64,000 bases of DNA from Proteiniphilum sp. UBA5384 (GTDB lineage: Bacteria > Bacteroidota > Bacteroidia > Bacteroidales > Dysgonomonadaceae). The stretch covers positions 1-64,000 of the forward strand of contig NZ_DHOS01000071.1 in the NCBI RefSeq assembly GCF_002410825.1. The letters are read 5' to 3'. Below are positions 27,624 to 35,533 of this stretch, in pieces (positions within the stretch are counted from its first letter, which is position 1; every line of letters starts with the position of its first letter). The notes beneath the pieces are model-generated. The model worked only from the letters and a program-made list of their open reading frames with translations, ran no database searches and was not told the origin of the DNA. Both the position numbers and the translations under genes were made by a program.

Positions 27624-27631
27624 CAAATTTA
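27624..27631 (-). promoter_or_regulatory. Candidate -7 element of the CD225/DUF2752 operon
   Basis: TAAATTTG on the minus strand matches TAnnTTTG and is 17 bp upstream of the lipoprotein gene start. A -33 element at proper spacing is not evident. Confidence 0.45.
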
Positions 27632-27691
27632 TGCAAAAATCGGGATATTTGGATAACTATCGACATGAAATATGAGAAAGAGATAAAAAGC

Positions 27692-27725
27692 ATTTGGCAG
27701 AATGTCTCTCGACACTCTGCCAAAT
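27692..27725 (-). terminator. Stem-loop with T-run, probable terminator after dgt
   Basis: ATTTGGCAGA and TCTGCCAAAT form a 10-bp perfect stem, extended by four more pairs after one mismatch and closed by a four-base loop. On the minus strand the stem is followed by GCTTTTTATC, a short T-run. It lies about 130 bp past the dgt stop and before the next operon's promoter, fitting a rho-independent terminator. Confidence 0.55.
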
Positions 27726-27852
27726 AGTTAACCTTAAATCTAATACTATTATGAAAAAACCACGATGCAAATATAAAAAAGAAATTAAATACACGCAAAT
27801 AATTTCAATAAAAAATAAAAAAATGCCTATTTTTGTCAAATTGTAAGTAAAA

Positions 27853-29181
27853 TCAAACAATAGGCAAGCCCATCCCTGTTATTTTGCGATACAAATCGAG
27901 CGCATAGACATCCGTCATACCCGATATATAATCAATAACGGATTGAATTTTTCCATATAGAGTAGGAAAATCTGTTTCATACTGTTCAGGTATCCTGTCG
28001 AGAAGGAGCTTCGAATATGCATGATCCGGATTCCGAATAGCATCCGTAAACACCTCCAACAGGTACCCAATGATACGATGACCGGCCAATTCAATGTCCA
28101 ACACATCTTTAGATCGATATATATGCTTCAAGGCAAATTCCGCACACCTCCCATAGGCATCTGCGACCCAAGGTGAAATATTTCCGGTAAGTGTACCTGT
28201 GAACTCTCCGGCAAGAATTCTTTCCTCATTGGCAAGAAACAACCCTGCACACTCATTGACCAACAAGCCAATCACTCCCGAACGCAAATAGGCAATCTGC
28301 TCGTTCACATCGTGCACATACGACAGAGTGCTTATACGTCGTTGTCTGCTTTCTCCTTCAAAAAAACCCAGTAGTAGTTCTATTGTTCTTTCTGTGGAAA
28401 GAAGCCTCAATTTATGTGCATCCTCGATATCCATTACCTGGTAACAGATATCATCGGCAGCTTCCACCAGATAAACCAGCGGATAACGTACAAATTTCAA
28501 TGGTTGCTCCTGCTGTTTTATAATGCCGAGGTCCGCGGCTATCAATCGGTAATCTTCCTCTTCTGAGGCAAAGAATCCGAATTTATTTTTTCCTCCGCTC
28601 AATTCTGAAGAATAGGGGTATTTCACGATAGAGGCAAGCGTAGAATAGGTCATGGCAAAACCACCTCTCCTTCTTCCCCTGAACTGATGCATCAACAATC
28701 GTATCGCATTGGCATTTCCTTCAAAGCAGGTGAAATCACTCCAACGCCCTCCTTCCTCCTCGATTTCCCGCCTCTGACCAACGCCCTTTCCTTCGGAAAA
28801 AAAAGTGGATATAGCTTTTTCACCTGAATGTCCGAACGGCGGATTTCCCATATCATGGGCAAGACATGCGGCTGCAACTATTGACCCGATTTCCTCAAAA
28901 TGAGCTTCCGAACGGGGATACTTTTTACGTAATTCACGACTTATATTCTCTCCCATCGAACGACCGACACTAGCGACTTCCAGGCTATGTGTCAGCCGAT
29001 TATGCACAAATACACTCCCCGGCAGGGGGAATACCTGTGTCTTATTCTGCAATCGCCGGAAAGGCGACGAAAATATCAACCGGTCGTAATCACGTTGATA
29101 CTCGGTACGTTCATGTTTTTTGCCATTTTCATAATGCTCCATTCCAAATCTCTTGGCAGACAATAATCGTTCCCAGTCCAT
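27853..29181 (-). CDS. dgt: dGTP triphosphohydrolase (HD domain)
   Basis: A 442-residue HD-superfamily phosphohydrolase. ERTEYQRDYDRLIFSSPFRR, then LQNKTQVFPL and RLTHSLEVASVGRSMG, is the typical dGTPase opening. The HD metal motif is LAHDMGNPPFGHSGEKAIS, and LVYLVEAADDICYQVMDIED holds the later catalytic Asp pair. The enzyme hydrolyses dGTP to deoxyguanosine and triphosphate and limits dNTP pools. Length and motifs match the dGTPase type I family. It is divergent from the purine-biosynthesis operon, which makes a nucleotide-balance link plausible. Confidence 0.94.
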   Translation of the reverse strand: MDWERLLSAKRFGMEHYENGKKHERTEYQRDYDRLIFSSPFRRLQNKTQVFPLPGSVFVHNRLTHSLEVASVGRSMGENISRELRKKYPRSEAHFEEIGSIVAAACLAHDMGNPPFGHSGEKAISTFFSEGKGVGQRREIEEEGGRWSDFTCFEGNANAIRLLMHQFRGRRRGGFAMTYSTLASIVKYPYSSELSGGKNKFGFFASEEEDYRLIAADLGIIKQQEQPLKFVRYPLVYLVEAADDICYQVMDIEDAHKLRLLSTERTIELLLGFFEGESRQRRISTLSYVHDVNEQIAYLRSGVIGLLVNECAGLFLANEERILAGEFTGTLTGNISPWVADAYGRCAEFALKHIYRSKDVLDIELAGHRIIGYLLEVFTDAIRNPDHAYSKLLLDRIPEQYETDFPTLYGKIQSVIDYISGMTDVYALDLYRKITGMGLPIV

Positions 29182-29204
29182 ATAATATTTTTATTTTATA
29201 CAGA

Positions 29205-29212
29205 CAAAGATA
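29205..29212 (-). promoter_or_regulatory. Candidate -7 element for dgt
   Basis: TATCTTTG on the minus strand matches TAnnTTTG and is 23 bp upstream of the dgt start. The -33 region is not recognisable. Confidence 0.45.
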
Positions 29213-29298
29213 GTACCAACTGACCGAAAATCCGACCTGTTGACATTTTTTTGATAAGATTATCGAGAAGATACCAGCGAAATTCCCATAAATAAGAC

Positions 29299-29306
29299 TA
29301 AATTTG
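29299..29306 (+). promoter_or_regulatory. Candidate -7 element for the purF-like/phoH/purC operon
   Basis: TAAATTTG matches TAnnTTTG and lies 26 bp before the first ATG, which is also preceded by GAAAGG as a ribosome-binding site. No -33 TTG is at the usual spacing. Confidence 0.45.
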
Positions 29307-29332
29307 TACTCTTATTACAGAAAGGTTTATCA

Positions 29333-31261
29333 ATGACTGATATTATCAAGCACGAGTGTGGGATTGCAGTAATCCGCCTCCTCAAACCCCTCAATTATTA
29401 TTACAATAAATACGGGACGTGGCAATACGGACTGGACAAAATGTACCTGCTCATGGAAAAACAACACAACCGAGGGCAGGAAGGAGCCGGATTAGGGGCT
29501 GTAAAATTGGAAGCTTCCCCCGGCAATGAATTTATTTTCAGGGAAAGGGCATTGGGGTCGGGTGCCATATCGGAAATATTTTCCAATATACATTCGTCAT
29601 TCCAGCGATTTTCCAAAGATCAACTCAGTAACATAGAGTTTGTAAAAACATCGGTTCCTTTCGCTTCAGAACTGTTTATCGGCCATCTGCGGTATAGTAC
29701 TACCGGCAAAAGTGGCCTTAGCTATGTGCATCCACTTCTACGCCGGAACAACTGGGCATCAAGAAGCCTTGCCTTAGCGGGCAATTTCAATATGACTAAT
29801 GTGGACGAAATGTTCGAGCAACTGCTCAAAGAGGGACAACATCCGCGTGATTATGCCGATACGTTTGTGATGCTTGAGTCCCTGGGACATTACCTCGACC
29901 GGGAAGTACAATACCAATATGATCACCTGAATAAAGAACGGATGAATGGTCAACAGATAAGTCACGAGATCGGTGAAAGACTCGATATCCCTTTCCTGTT
30001 AAAACGGGCATCTGCCATATGGGACGGAGGTTACGCCCTTTGCGGACTGATCGGCTGCGGCGATGCTTTTGTTCTACGTGACCCATGGGGTATCCGTTCG
30101 GCCTTTTACTACCATGACGATGAAATCGCCGTGGTAGCATCGGAACGGCCGGTTATCCAAACAGCATTCAACCTGAAAAGAGACGATATACACGAAATAC
30201 AACCCGGGGAAGCGCTTATTGTAAAACGTAACGGGTCTATCAGCTTACATCAGATCCAGGAGAAAAAAGAAAAAATCACTCCCTGTTCATTCGAGAGGAT
30301 CTATTTTTCACGAGGTTCCGATCACGACATCTACCGGGAGCGGAAAAAACTGGGAGAGCTACTGGTGCCCAAGATCATGGAGACCGTAAATGGGGATTTC
30401 GACAATACGGTTTTCTCATTTATTCCCAATACGGCAGAGGTTGCCTATTTCGGTATGCTGCAAGGATTAGAGGATCATTTCAATCACAAAAAAGCACTCA
30501 CCATCCTCGAAAAGGGCTACACATTGAGTAAGGAGGAGATCGATGCTATTCTCTCCAAGAGGGTCCGTTCAGAAAAAGTAGCCATCAAAGACATCAAACT
30601 GCGTACCTTTATCGCACAGGGAAATACAAGGAACGATCTGGCAGCACATGTCTATGACGTGACTTATGGCTCACTAAAACGAGGCGTCGACAGTCTGGTA
30701 ATTATAGATGACAGTATTGTCCGCGGCACCACACTCAAGCAGAGTATTATCAAGATCCTGGACAGGCTCGATCCCAAAAAAATCATCATCGTATCTTCCT
30801 CACCGCAAATACGCTATCCCGACTGCTATGGCATAGATATGTCCAGAATGAGTGAATTCATCGCTTTCAAAGCAGCCATTGAACTGCTGAAAGAGCGAGG
30901 CATGCAGTCTGTAATCGACGAGACTTACAAAAAATCGGTGGCGCAGCGTCATATGAAGAAAGAACATATCATTAATTATGTAAAAGACATCTATGCCCCT
31001 TTCACAGATGAGGATATTTCCAATAAAATTGCACAGATGCTCACATCCAAGGAGATAAAAGCTGAAGTAAAAATCGTTTTCCAAAGTATAGAAGACCTTC
31101 ATAAAGCATGTCCCAATAACGGAGGAGACTGGTACTTTTCGGGGGATTACCCTACTCCCGGCGGAAACCGGCTTGTAAACAACGCGTTTATCAATTATAT
31201 TGAGGGTCAGGAGAACAAAGCCCAGCAATATGCGTTACAATTCTCAAAGAATGAGAAATGA
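29333..31261 (+). CDS. Long PurF-type amidophosphoribosyltransferase
   Basis: A 642-residue protein. MTDIIKHECGIAVIRLLKPL places Cys9 as the likely N-terminal nucleophile after removal of a short propeptide. KQHNRGQEGAGLG and IGHLRYSTTGKSG are the class II glutamine-amidotransferase blocks. VDSLVIIDDSIVRGTTLKQS (about 454-473) is the PRPP-binding loop of the phosphoribosyltransferase half. Canonical PurF is 470-510 residues; the extra length lies between the amidotransferase blocks and in the C-terminal region. It should make 5-phosphoribosylamine from PRPP and glutamine, or be a paralogue with a changed role. Its 3' end overlaps phoH by 4 bp (ATGA), so the two are translationally coupled. 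Confidence 0.85.
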   Translation: MTDIIKHECGIAVIRLLKPLNYYYNKYGTWQYGLDKMYLLMEKQHNRGQEGAGLGAVKLEASPGNEFIFRERALGSGAISEIFSNIHSSFQRFSKDQLSNIEFVKTSVPFASELFIGHLRYSTTGKSGLSYVHPLLRRNNWASRSLALAGNFNMTNVDEMFEQLLKEGQHPRDYADTFVMLESLGHYLDREVQYQYDHLNKERMNGQQISHEIGERLDIPFLLKRASAIWDGGYALCGLIGCGDAFVLRDPWGIRSAFYYHDDEIAVVASERPVIQTAFNLKRDDIHEIQPGEALIVKRNGSISLHQIQEKKEKITPCSFERIYFSRGSDHDIYRERKKLGELLVPKIMETVNGDFDNTVFSFIPNTAEVAYFGMLQGLEDHFNHKKALTILEKGYTLSKEEIDAILSKRVRSEKVAIKDIKLRTFIAQGNTRNDLAAHVYDVTYGSLKRGVDSLVIIDDSIVRGTTLKQSIIKILDRLDPKKIIIVSSSPQIRYPDCYGIDMSRMSEFIAFKAAIELLKERGMQSVIDETYKKSVAQRHMKKEHIINYVKDIYAPFTDEDISNKIAQMLTSKEIKAEVKIVFQSIEDLHKACPNNGGDWYFSGDYPTPGGNRLVNNAFINYIEGQENKAQQYALQFSKNEK

Positions 31262-32187
31262 TTGAACGTATCATCATCATAGAAAATGTAGATCCGGTCG
31301 TTTTTTTCGGCATCAACAATAGTAATATACAGTTGATCAAAACACTGTATCCAAAGTTACGTATCGTTGCAAGAGGAAATGTGATCAAAGTGATCGGTGA
31401 AGAGGAGGAATTGGCCAGCTTCGAGGAAAAGATGCACGAACTGGAGAAATTCAGTAACGAGATGAATATGTTGAAAGAGGAGGATATCCTCGATATTGTA
31501 AAAGGTAAGGCTCCCGCCATTGTGAATGTGGATAATCTTATCATCCATGGTCTGAACGGGAAACCAATCCTTGCCCGTACCGCCAATCAAAAGAAACTGG
31601 TGGAGGCCTTCGATGAAAACGATATGGTATTTGCCATTGGCCCGGCCGGTTCGGGGAAAACCTATACTGCCATAGCACTGGCAGTCCGTGCACTGAAAAC
31701 AAAGAAAGTACGAAAAATCATCCTCAGCCGTCCCGCCGTGGAAGCAGGCGAGAAACTGGGATTCCTGCCCGGAGATATGAAGGAAAAGATAGACCCTTAT
31801 CTTCAACCGTTATACGATGCGTTAGAGGATATGATCCCTCCATTAAAACTGAAAGAATATATCGAAAACAAAATCATACAAATTGCACCGCTCGCTTTTA
31901 TGCGGGGACGTACTTTGAATGATGCAGTCATCATTCTGGATGAAGCGCAGAATACTACCAAGCCGCAGATAAAGATGTTCCTGACAAGGTTGGGGTTAAA
32001 TGGCAAGATGATTATCACAGGTGATATCACCCAAATCGACCTACCCAATTCACAGCAGTCTGGATTGGTCCATTCCCTGCAGATATTAAAAGATATTAGA
32101 GGTATAGGTACAGTAGAATTCAACAAGAAGGATATTGTACGCCATAAACTCGTACAGAGGATTGTGGAAGCATATGAAAATCAATAA
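31258..32187 (+). CDS. phoH: PhoH-family P-loop ATPase
   Basis: A 309-residue protein. The N-terminal 100 residues resemble the KH-like region that precedes PhoH domains. Walker A is AIGPAGSGKTYTAIALAVRA, followed by KIILSRPAVEAGEKLGFLPG, a PhoH hallmark. Walker B is DAVIILDEAQNTTKPQIKMF, with MIITGDITQIDLP after it. PhoH/YbeZ proteins are RNA-linked ATPases that work with the ribosome-maturation nuclease YbeY in many bacteria. The start codon overlaps the preceding stop, and purC follows after 28 bp. Confidence 0.95.
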   Translation: MIERIIIIENVDPVVFFGINNSNIQLIKTLYPKLRIVARGNVIKVIGEEEELASFEEKMHELEKFSNEMNMLKEEDILDIVKGKAPAIVNVDNLIIHGLNGKPILARTANQKKLVEAFDENDMVFAIGPAGSGKTYTAIALAVRALKTKKVRKIILSRPAVEAGEKLGFLPGDMKEKIDPYLQPLYDALEDMIPPLKLKEYIENKIIQIAPLAFMRGRTLNDAVIILDEAQNTTKPQIKMFLTRLGLNGKMIITGDITQIDLPNSQQSGLVHSLQILKDIRGIGTVEFNKKDIVRHKLVQRIVEAYENQ

Positions 32188-32215
32188 ATCATCAAATCAG
32201 TAAATCAATTATAAT

Positions 32216-33160
32216 ATGGAAGCATTAACAAAGACAAATTACAATTTTCCCGGACAAACGGGTATTTATCACGGGAAAGTGCGCGATGTATACAGCATCG
32301 GTAAAGAAATACTGGTAATGATTGCTACAGACCGTATTTCAGCATTCGACGTAGTATTGCCGAAAGGTATTCCATATAAAGGACAAGTATTAAACCAGAT
32401 TGCATCGAAATTCCTGGATGCCACAGCCGATATAGTACCCAACTGGAAAACAGCCTCTCCCGACCCGATGGCGACGGTCGGTCATCAATGTGAACCCTAT
32501 AAAGTGGAAATGGTGATCCGCGGTTATATTACCGGAAGTGCATGGCGTGAATACAAAAAAGGAGCACGTACAATATGCGGCCTCCCCCTACCGGAAGGAT
32601 TGCGTGAAAACCAGAAATTCGAAACACCTCTGATCACTCCCACCACAAAAGCAGATAAAGGACACGACGAGAATATCTCGAAAGAAGAGATCATCGCACA
32701 GGGACTGGTGAGCAGAGAAGAGTACGAACAACTGGAAAAATATACTTATGCCCTGTTCAAACGCGGCACAGAAATGGCGGCAGAAAAAGGGCTAATCCTG
32801 GTTGATACCAAATACGAATTTGGCAGGAAAGATGGCAAGATCTACCTGATTGATGAGATACACACTCCAGACTCCTCCCGTTATTTCTATAGTGAAGGCT
32901 ATCAGGAGCGTTTCGAAAAAGGCGAAGAACAAAGGCAACTCTCCAAAGAATTTGTCCGCAAATGGCTAATGGATAATGGCTTTCAGGGACAATCCGGACA
33001 ACAGGTTCCTGAAATGACAGATGAATATTGCCTAAGCGTATCGGAACGGTACATCGAATTATACGAAAAAATTGTAGGTGAGAAATTTGTAAAGGCCGAT
33101 GCTGATAATCTGGAGTCACGCATTGAAAAAAATATCAACGACTATCTCCGGACACTTTAA
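32216..33160 (+). CDS. purC: SAICAR synthetase (phosphoribosylaminoimidazole-succinocarboxamide synthase)
   Basis: A 314-residue enzyme that joins CAIR and aspartate with ATP in purine synthesis. GKVRDVYSIGKEILVMIATD and RISAFDVVLPKGIPYKG are the nucleotide- and substrate-binding N-terminal motifs. VEMVIRGYITGSAWREYKKG and LIDEIHTPDSSRYF are the standard SAICAR synthetase signatures. The length fits the Bacteroidota/yeast-like class rather than the roughly 240-residue E. coli class. It is the third gene of a plus-strand operon with the PurF-type enzyme and phoH. Confidence 0.97.
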   Translation: MEALTKTNYNFPGQTGIYHGKVRDVYSIGKEILVMIATDRISAFDVVLPKGIPYKGQVLNQIASKFLDATADIVPNWKTASPDPMATVGHQCEPYKVEMVIRGYITGSAWREYKKGARTICGLPLPEGLRENQKFETPLITPTTKADKGHDENISKEEIIAQGLVSREEYEQLEKYTYALFKRGTEMAAEKGLILVDTKYEFGRKDGKIYLIDEIHTPDSSRYFYSEGYQERFEKGEEQRQLSKEFVRKWLMDNGFQGQSGQQVPEMTDEYCLSVSERYIELYEKIVGEKFVKADADNLESRIEKNINDYLRTL

Positions 33161-33195
33161 TGGATAGCTATAGGTAAGCAATAAACAGACACAAA

Positions 33196-33942
33196 ATGAC
33201 CTATAAAGTAGAAAAGGTAAACCCTTATAATTCCAATCAGCCGAAAAAGGAACAGGTAACACGGATGTTTGACAGCATCGCTCCCAATTATGACAGGTTG
33301 AATGGTACATTGTCATTAGGTATAGATGATTATTGGAGGAGAGATGCACTGAAAGAACTGAGAAAATATCCTCATAGGCATATATTGGATATAGCTACCG
33401 GCACCGGCGACTTCGCCATCCTGGCACAGAAGATCCTGCTGCCACAGAAAATTACGGCGGTGGACATATCAGAAGGGATGATGCAGGTAGGTAAGGAAAA
33501 AGTGAAAGCTAAGGGATTGGGGCAAACAATCTCTTTCGAAGTTCAGGATTGCGCAAACCTCTCTTTTAGCGATAATAGTTTTGATGCGGCTACCATCGCA
33601 TTCGGAGTGCGTAATTTTGAAGATATCGACAAAAGTTTCCGGGAGGTATTTCGTGTATTGAAACCGGGAGGACTGTTTCTTTTCATCGAACTTACTACAC
33701 CACAGGATACACCGATGAAGCAATTATATGCTACCTACACGAAGTATGTGATGCCGGTACTTTCCGGTATGTTTGCCACTGAACAGAGGGCATATCACTA
33801 CCTTCCGGAATCTATAGCCGCTTTTCCACAAGGGAGAGAGATGATGTTGATATTGAAAAAGAACGGATTCACTAATATCCGGTTAAGAAGGTACACGCTT
33901 GGGATTACAACCCTTTATATGGCAGAAAAACCCTTCAATTGA
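33196..33942 (+). CDS. ubiE: Demethylmenaquinone methyltransferase
   Basis: A 248-residue SAM-dependent methyltransferase, also called menG. The UbiE/COQ5 family marks are VTRMFDSIAPNYDRLNGTLS near the N terminus, LDIATGTGDFAILA as SAM motif I, and AATIAFGVRNFEDIDKSFRE as the second family signature. YHYLPESIAAFPQG is the C-terminal family block. It methylates demethylmenaquinone to menaquinone, the electron carrier of anaerobic respiration in this phylum. It lies 35 bp after purC and 22 bp before aroE, linking quinone and chorismate supply in one operon. Confidence 0.96.
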   Translation: MTYKVEKVNPYNSNQPKKEQVTRMFDSIAPNYDRLNGTLSLGIDDYWRRDALKELRKYPHRHILDIATGTGDFAILAQKILLPQKITAVDISEGMMQVGKEKVKAKGLGQTISFEVQDCANLSFSDNSFDAATIAFGVRNFEDIDKSFREVFRVLKPGGLFLFIELTTPQDTPMKQLYATYTKYVMPVLSGMFATEQRAYHYLPESIAAFPQGREMMLILKKNGFTNIRLRRYTLGITTLYMAEKPFN

Positions 33943-33964
33943 TATGACAATATGATGATTTGAT

Positions 33965-34723
33965 ATGGAAACTTACGGTCTGATCGGTTTTCCGTTGAAA
34001 CACTCATTCTCGGCTAAATTCTTCACGGAAAAATTCCGGAATGAACAGCTAGAGGCCGAATACCTGAATTTTGAGATTAAGGATATTCAGGAGATTCATC
34101 ATATCATTCTGTTAAATCAGCAATTGAAAGGATTAAATATTACCATTCCTTATAAAGAACGGGTAATTCCCTTCCTGGATAATATTTCGGAAGAGGCCAA
34201 AAAGATTGGAGCCGTGAATGTAATCCAAATAGAAAGAAGACCGGGTGATAAATGTTATTTCAGACTTACCGGTTACAACACTGATTATATAGGTTTCAGA
34301 CAATCGATTTCACCGTTGTTAAATACCGCATTTCATAGGAAAGCATTGATTCTGGGAACCGGGGGAGCATCGAAAGCCGTTGCACAGGCATTCACTGATA
34401 TGCAGGTCTCATGGCATTATGTGTCACGCACTCCCGGCGTGAACAGGTTTACCTATGACGACCTTACTCCTTCGATCATCGCGGAGCATACAATTATTGT
34501 AAATGCCTCACCTGTGGGCACCTTCCCTGAAATCAACTATTGCCCGCATATCCCTTATTCTTTTCTCACCCCCCGTCATCTACTTTATGACCTGATTTAC
34601 AATCCTGAAGAAACCTTATTCCTGCAAAAAGGAAAAAAACAGGGAGCTATCACTAAAAACGGCCGGGAAATGCTGGAACTTCAGGCATTGGCTGCCTGGG
34701 AGATATGGAACGATACTGACTAA
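33965..34723 (+). CDS. aroE: Shikimate dehydrogenase
   Basis: A 252-residue enzyme reducing 3-dehydroshikimate to shikimate with NADPH. METYGLIGFPLKHSFSAKFF gives the shikimate-binding SxS-like motif (HSFS). LKGLNITIPYKERVIPFLDN contains the catalytic Lys in the NxTxPxK pattern. GYNTDYIGF is the conserved NTD motif, and LILGTGGASKAVAQAF is the nucleotide-binding loop. It is the last gene of the operon. Downstream only a weak hairpin without a T-run is visible. Confidence 0.96.
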   Translation: METYGLIGFPLKHSFSAKFFTEKFRNEQLEAEYLNFEIKDIQEIHHIILLNQQLKGLNITIPYKERVIPFLDNISEEAKKIGAVNVIQIERRPGDKCYFRLTGYNTDYIGFRQSISPLLNTAFHRKALILGTGGASKAVAQAFTDMQVSWHYVSRTPGVNRFTYDDLTPSIIAEHTIIVNASPVGTFPEINYCPHIPYSFLTPRHLLYDLIYNPEETLFLQKGKKQGAITKNGREMLELQALAAWEIWNDTD

Positions 34724-34853
34724 AAAATAACCGCCCCCTTACTTCTTCCAGTAAAGGGACGATCCAATCCTTAGTCATTGTATCTTAGAAAAATATATGT
34801 TAACTAAGAAATATATAGAGGTGCGATAGTGTAGTTTGTTTTTCTTACAATGA

Positions 34854-35219
34854 CTACGGGAGTTCAATCTCTTCCTGCTGCTTTTGAGGCTCTTCGGCTT
34901 CTACCGGAGCTGCTACTTCTTTTCCTTCAGCATCAAGATATACTGTCCTTGAAGACTGGTCATCTTTCTTCGTTAGCTCTACTTTTGTCAATTGCTTTTC
35001 CGCATTGTATTTGAGTGTGACGATATTGTACTCTTGAGTAAAAGAATTTACCGCTGTCTGTACAACTTCACTTAAATCCTGCAACTGAACTTCTATGAAG
35101 CCATCATCTTCTAAAGCCATTGTGACTGAAGGTTGATTCTCTAAAGCATGCACTTTCTGGATATTTGTCGAAACAAGCATACCTGCAATGATTGCGACTG
35201 ATAAAATAACTTTTTTCAT
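34854..35219 (-). CDS. Small secreted PepSY-like protein
   Basis: A 121-residue exported protein with a clear signal peptide (MKKVILSVAIIAGMLVSTNI, cleavage near VHAL). The mature part has a helix (EVVQTAVNSFTQEYNIVTLK) and strands (TKVELTKKDDQSSRTVYLDA), resembling small beta-lactamase-inhibitor-like/PepSY-like proteins of Bacteroidota. It ends in an acidic Glu/Gln-rich tail (AEEPQKQQEEIELP). Function is unknown. It is divergent from the hybrid histidine kinase and convergent with aroE. Confidence 0.7.
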   Translation of the reverse strand: MKKVILSVAIIAGMLVSTNIQKVHALENQPSVTMALEDDGFIEVQLQDLSEVVQTAVNSFTQEYNIVTLKYNAEKQLTKVELTKKDDQSSRTVYLDAEGKEVAAPVEAEEPQKQQEEIELP

Positions 35220-35533
35220 AACGATAAAATTTTAAAAAATAAAAACCTCATTGATTTTCTATTCCGTTTGTTTTTTTAATGTCTTACTGACGATAATTAT
35301 ATATCAAATTAAAGGCCAAAAACACACAAGAGCGCCAATCCTATACGTAATAATCTTTATACTAACGATTTATCCCTTTAACCTGTATTATAGACCTAAC
35401 AACATTATTGTAGAAAAGCTGTGGAAATTGTGGAAAAATTACACAACTCGCTCCCAACAATCCACACTTTCCAGTACCAACAAGCCCATATAAAAAAGTA
35501 TGAGAATTAAAACTTATGCTGTATATTTGAATA
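35220..35533. other. 314-bp intergenic region between the small secreted protein and the histidine kinase
   Basis: The region is AT-rich and has no convincing gene. It holds an 8-bp direct repeat TGTGGAAA at 35420-35427 and 35429-35436 (period 9), which could be a binding site for a regulator. TATATTTG at 35522-35529 matches the -7 consensus but ends only 4 bp before the kinase ATG, so a transcript from it would be nearly leaderless. No terminator or RNA gene was recognised. Confidence 0.4.

Noticed and set aside
34736..34758. Small hairpin after aroE.
   Set aside because: The stem is about seven pairs with a bulge and no T-run, too weak to call a terminator.
35420..35470. TGTGGAAA and TCCACA elements that recall DnaA boxes.
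   Set aside because: They match the 9-mer poorly, are few, and no dnaA or origin-type AT-rich repeat is nearby.
35251..35493. 80-residue plus-strand frame in the gap before the histidine kinase.
   Set aside because: It starts with TTG, has no ribosome-binding site, and its hydrophobic composition follows the AT-rich DNA.
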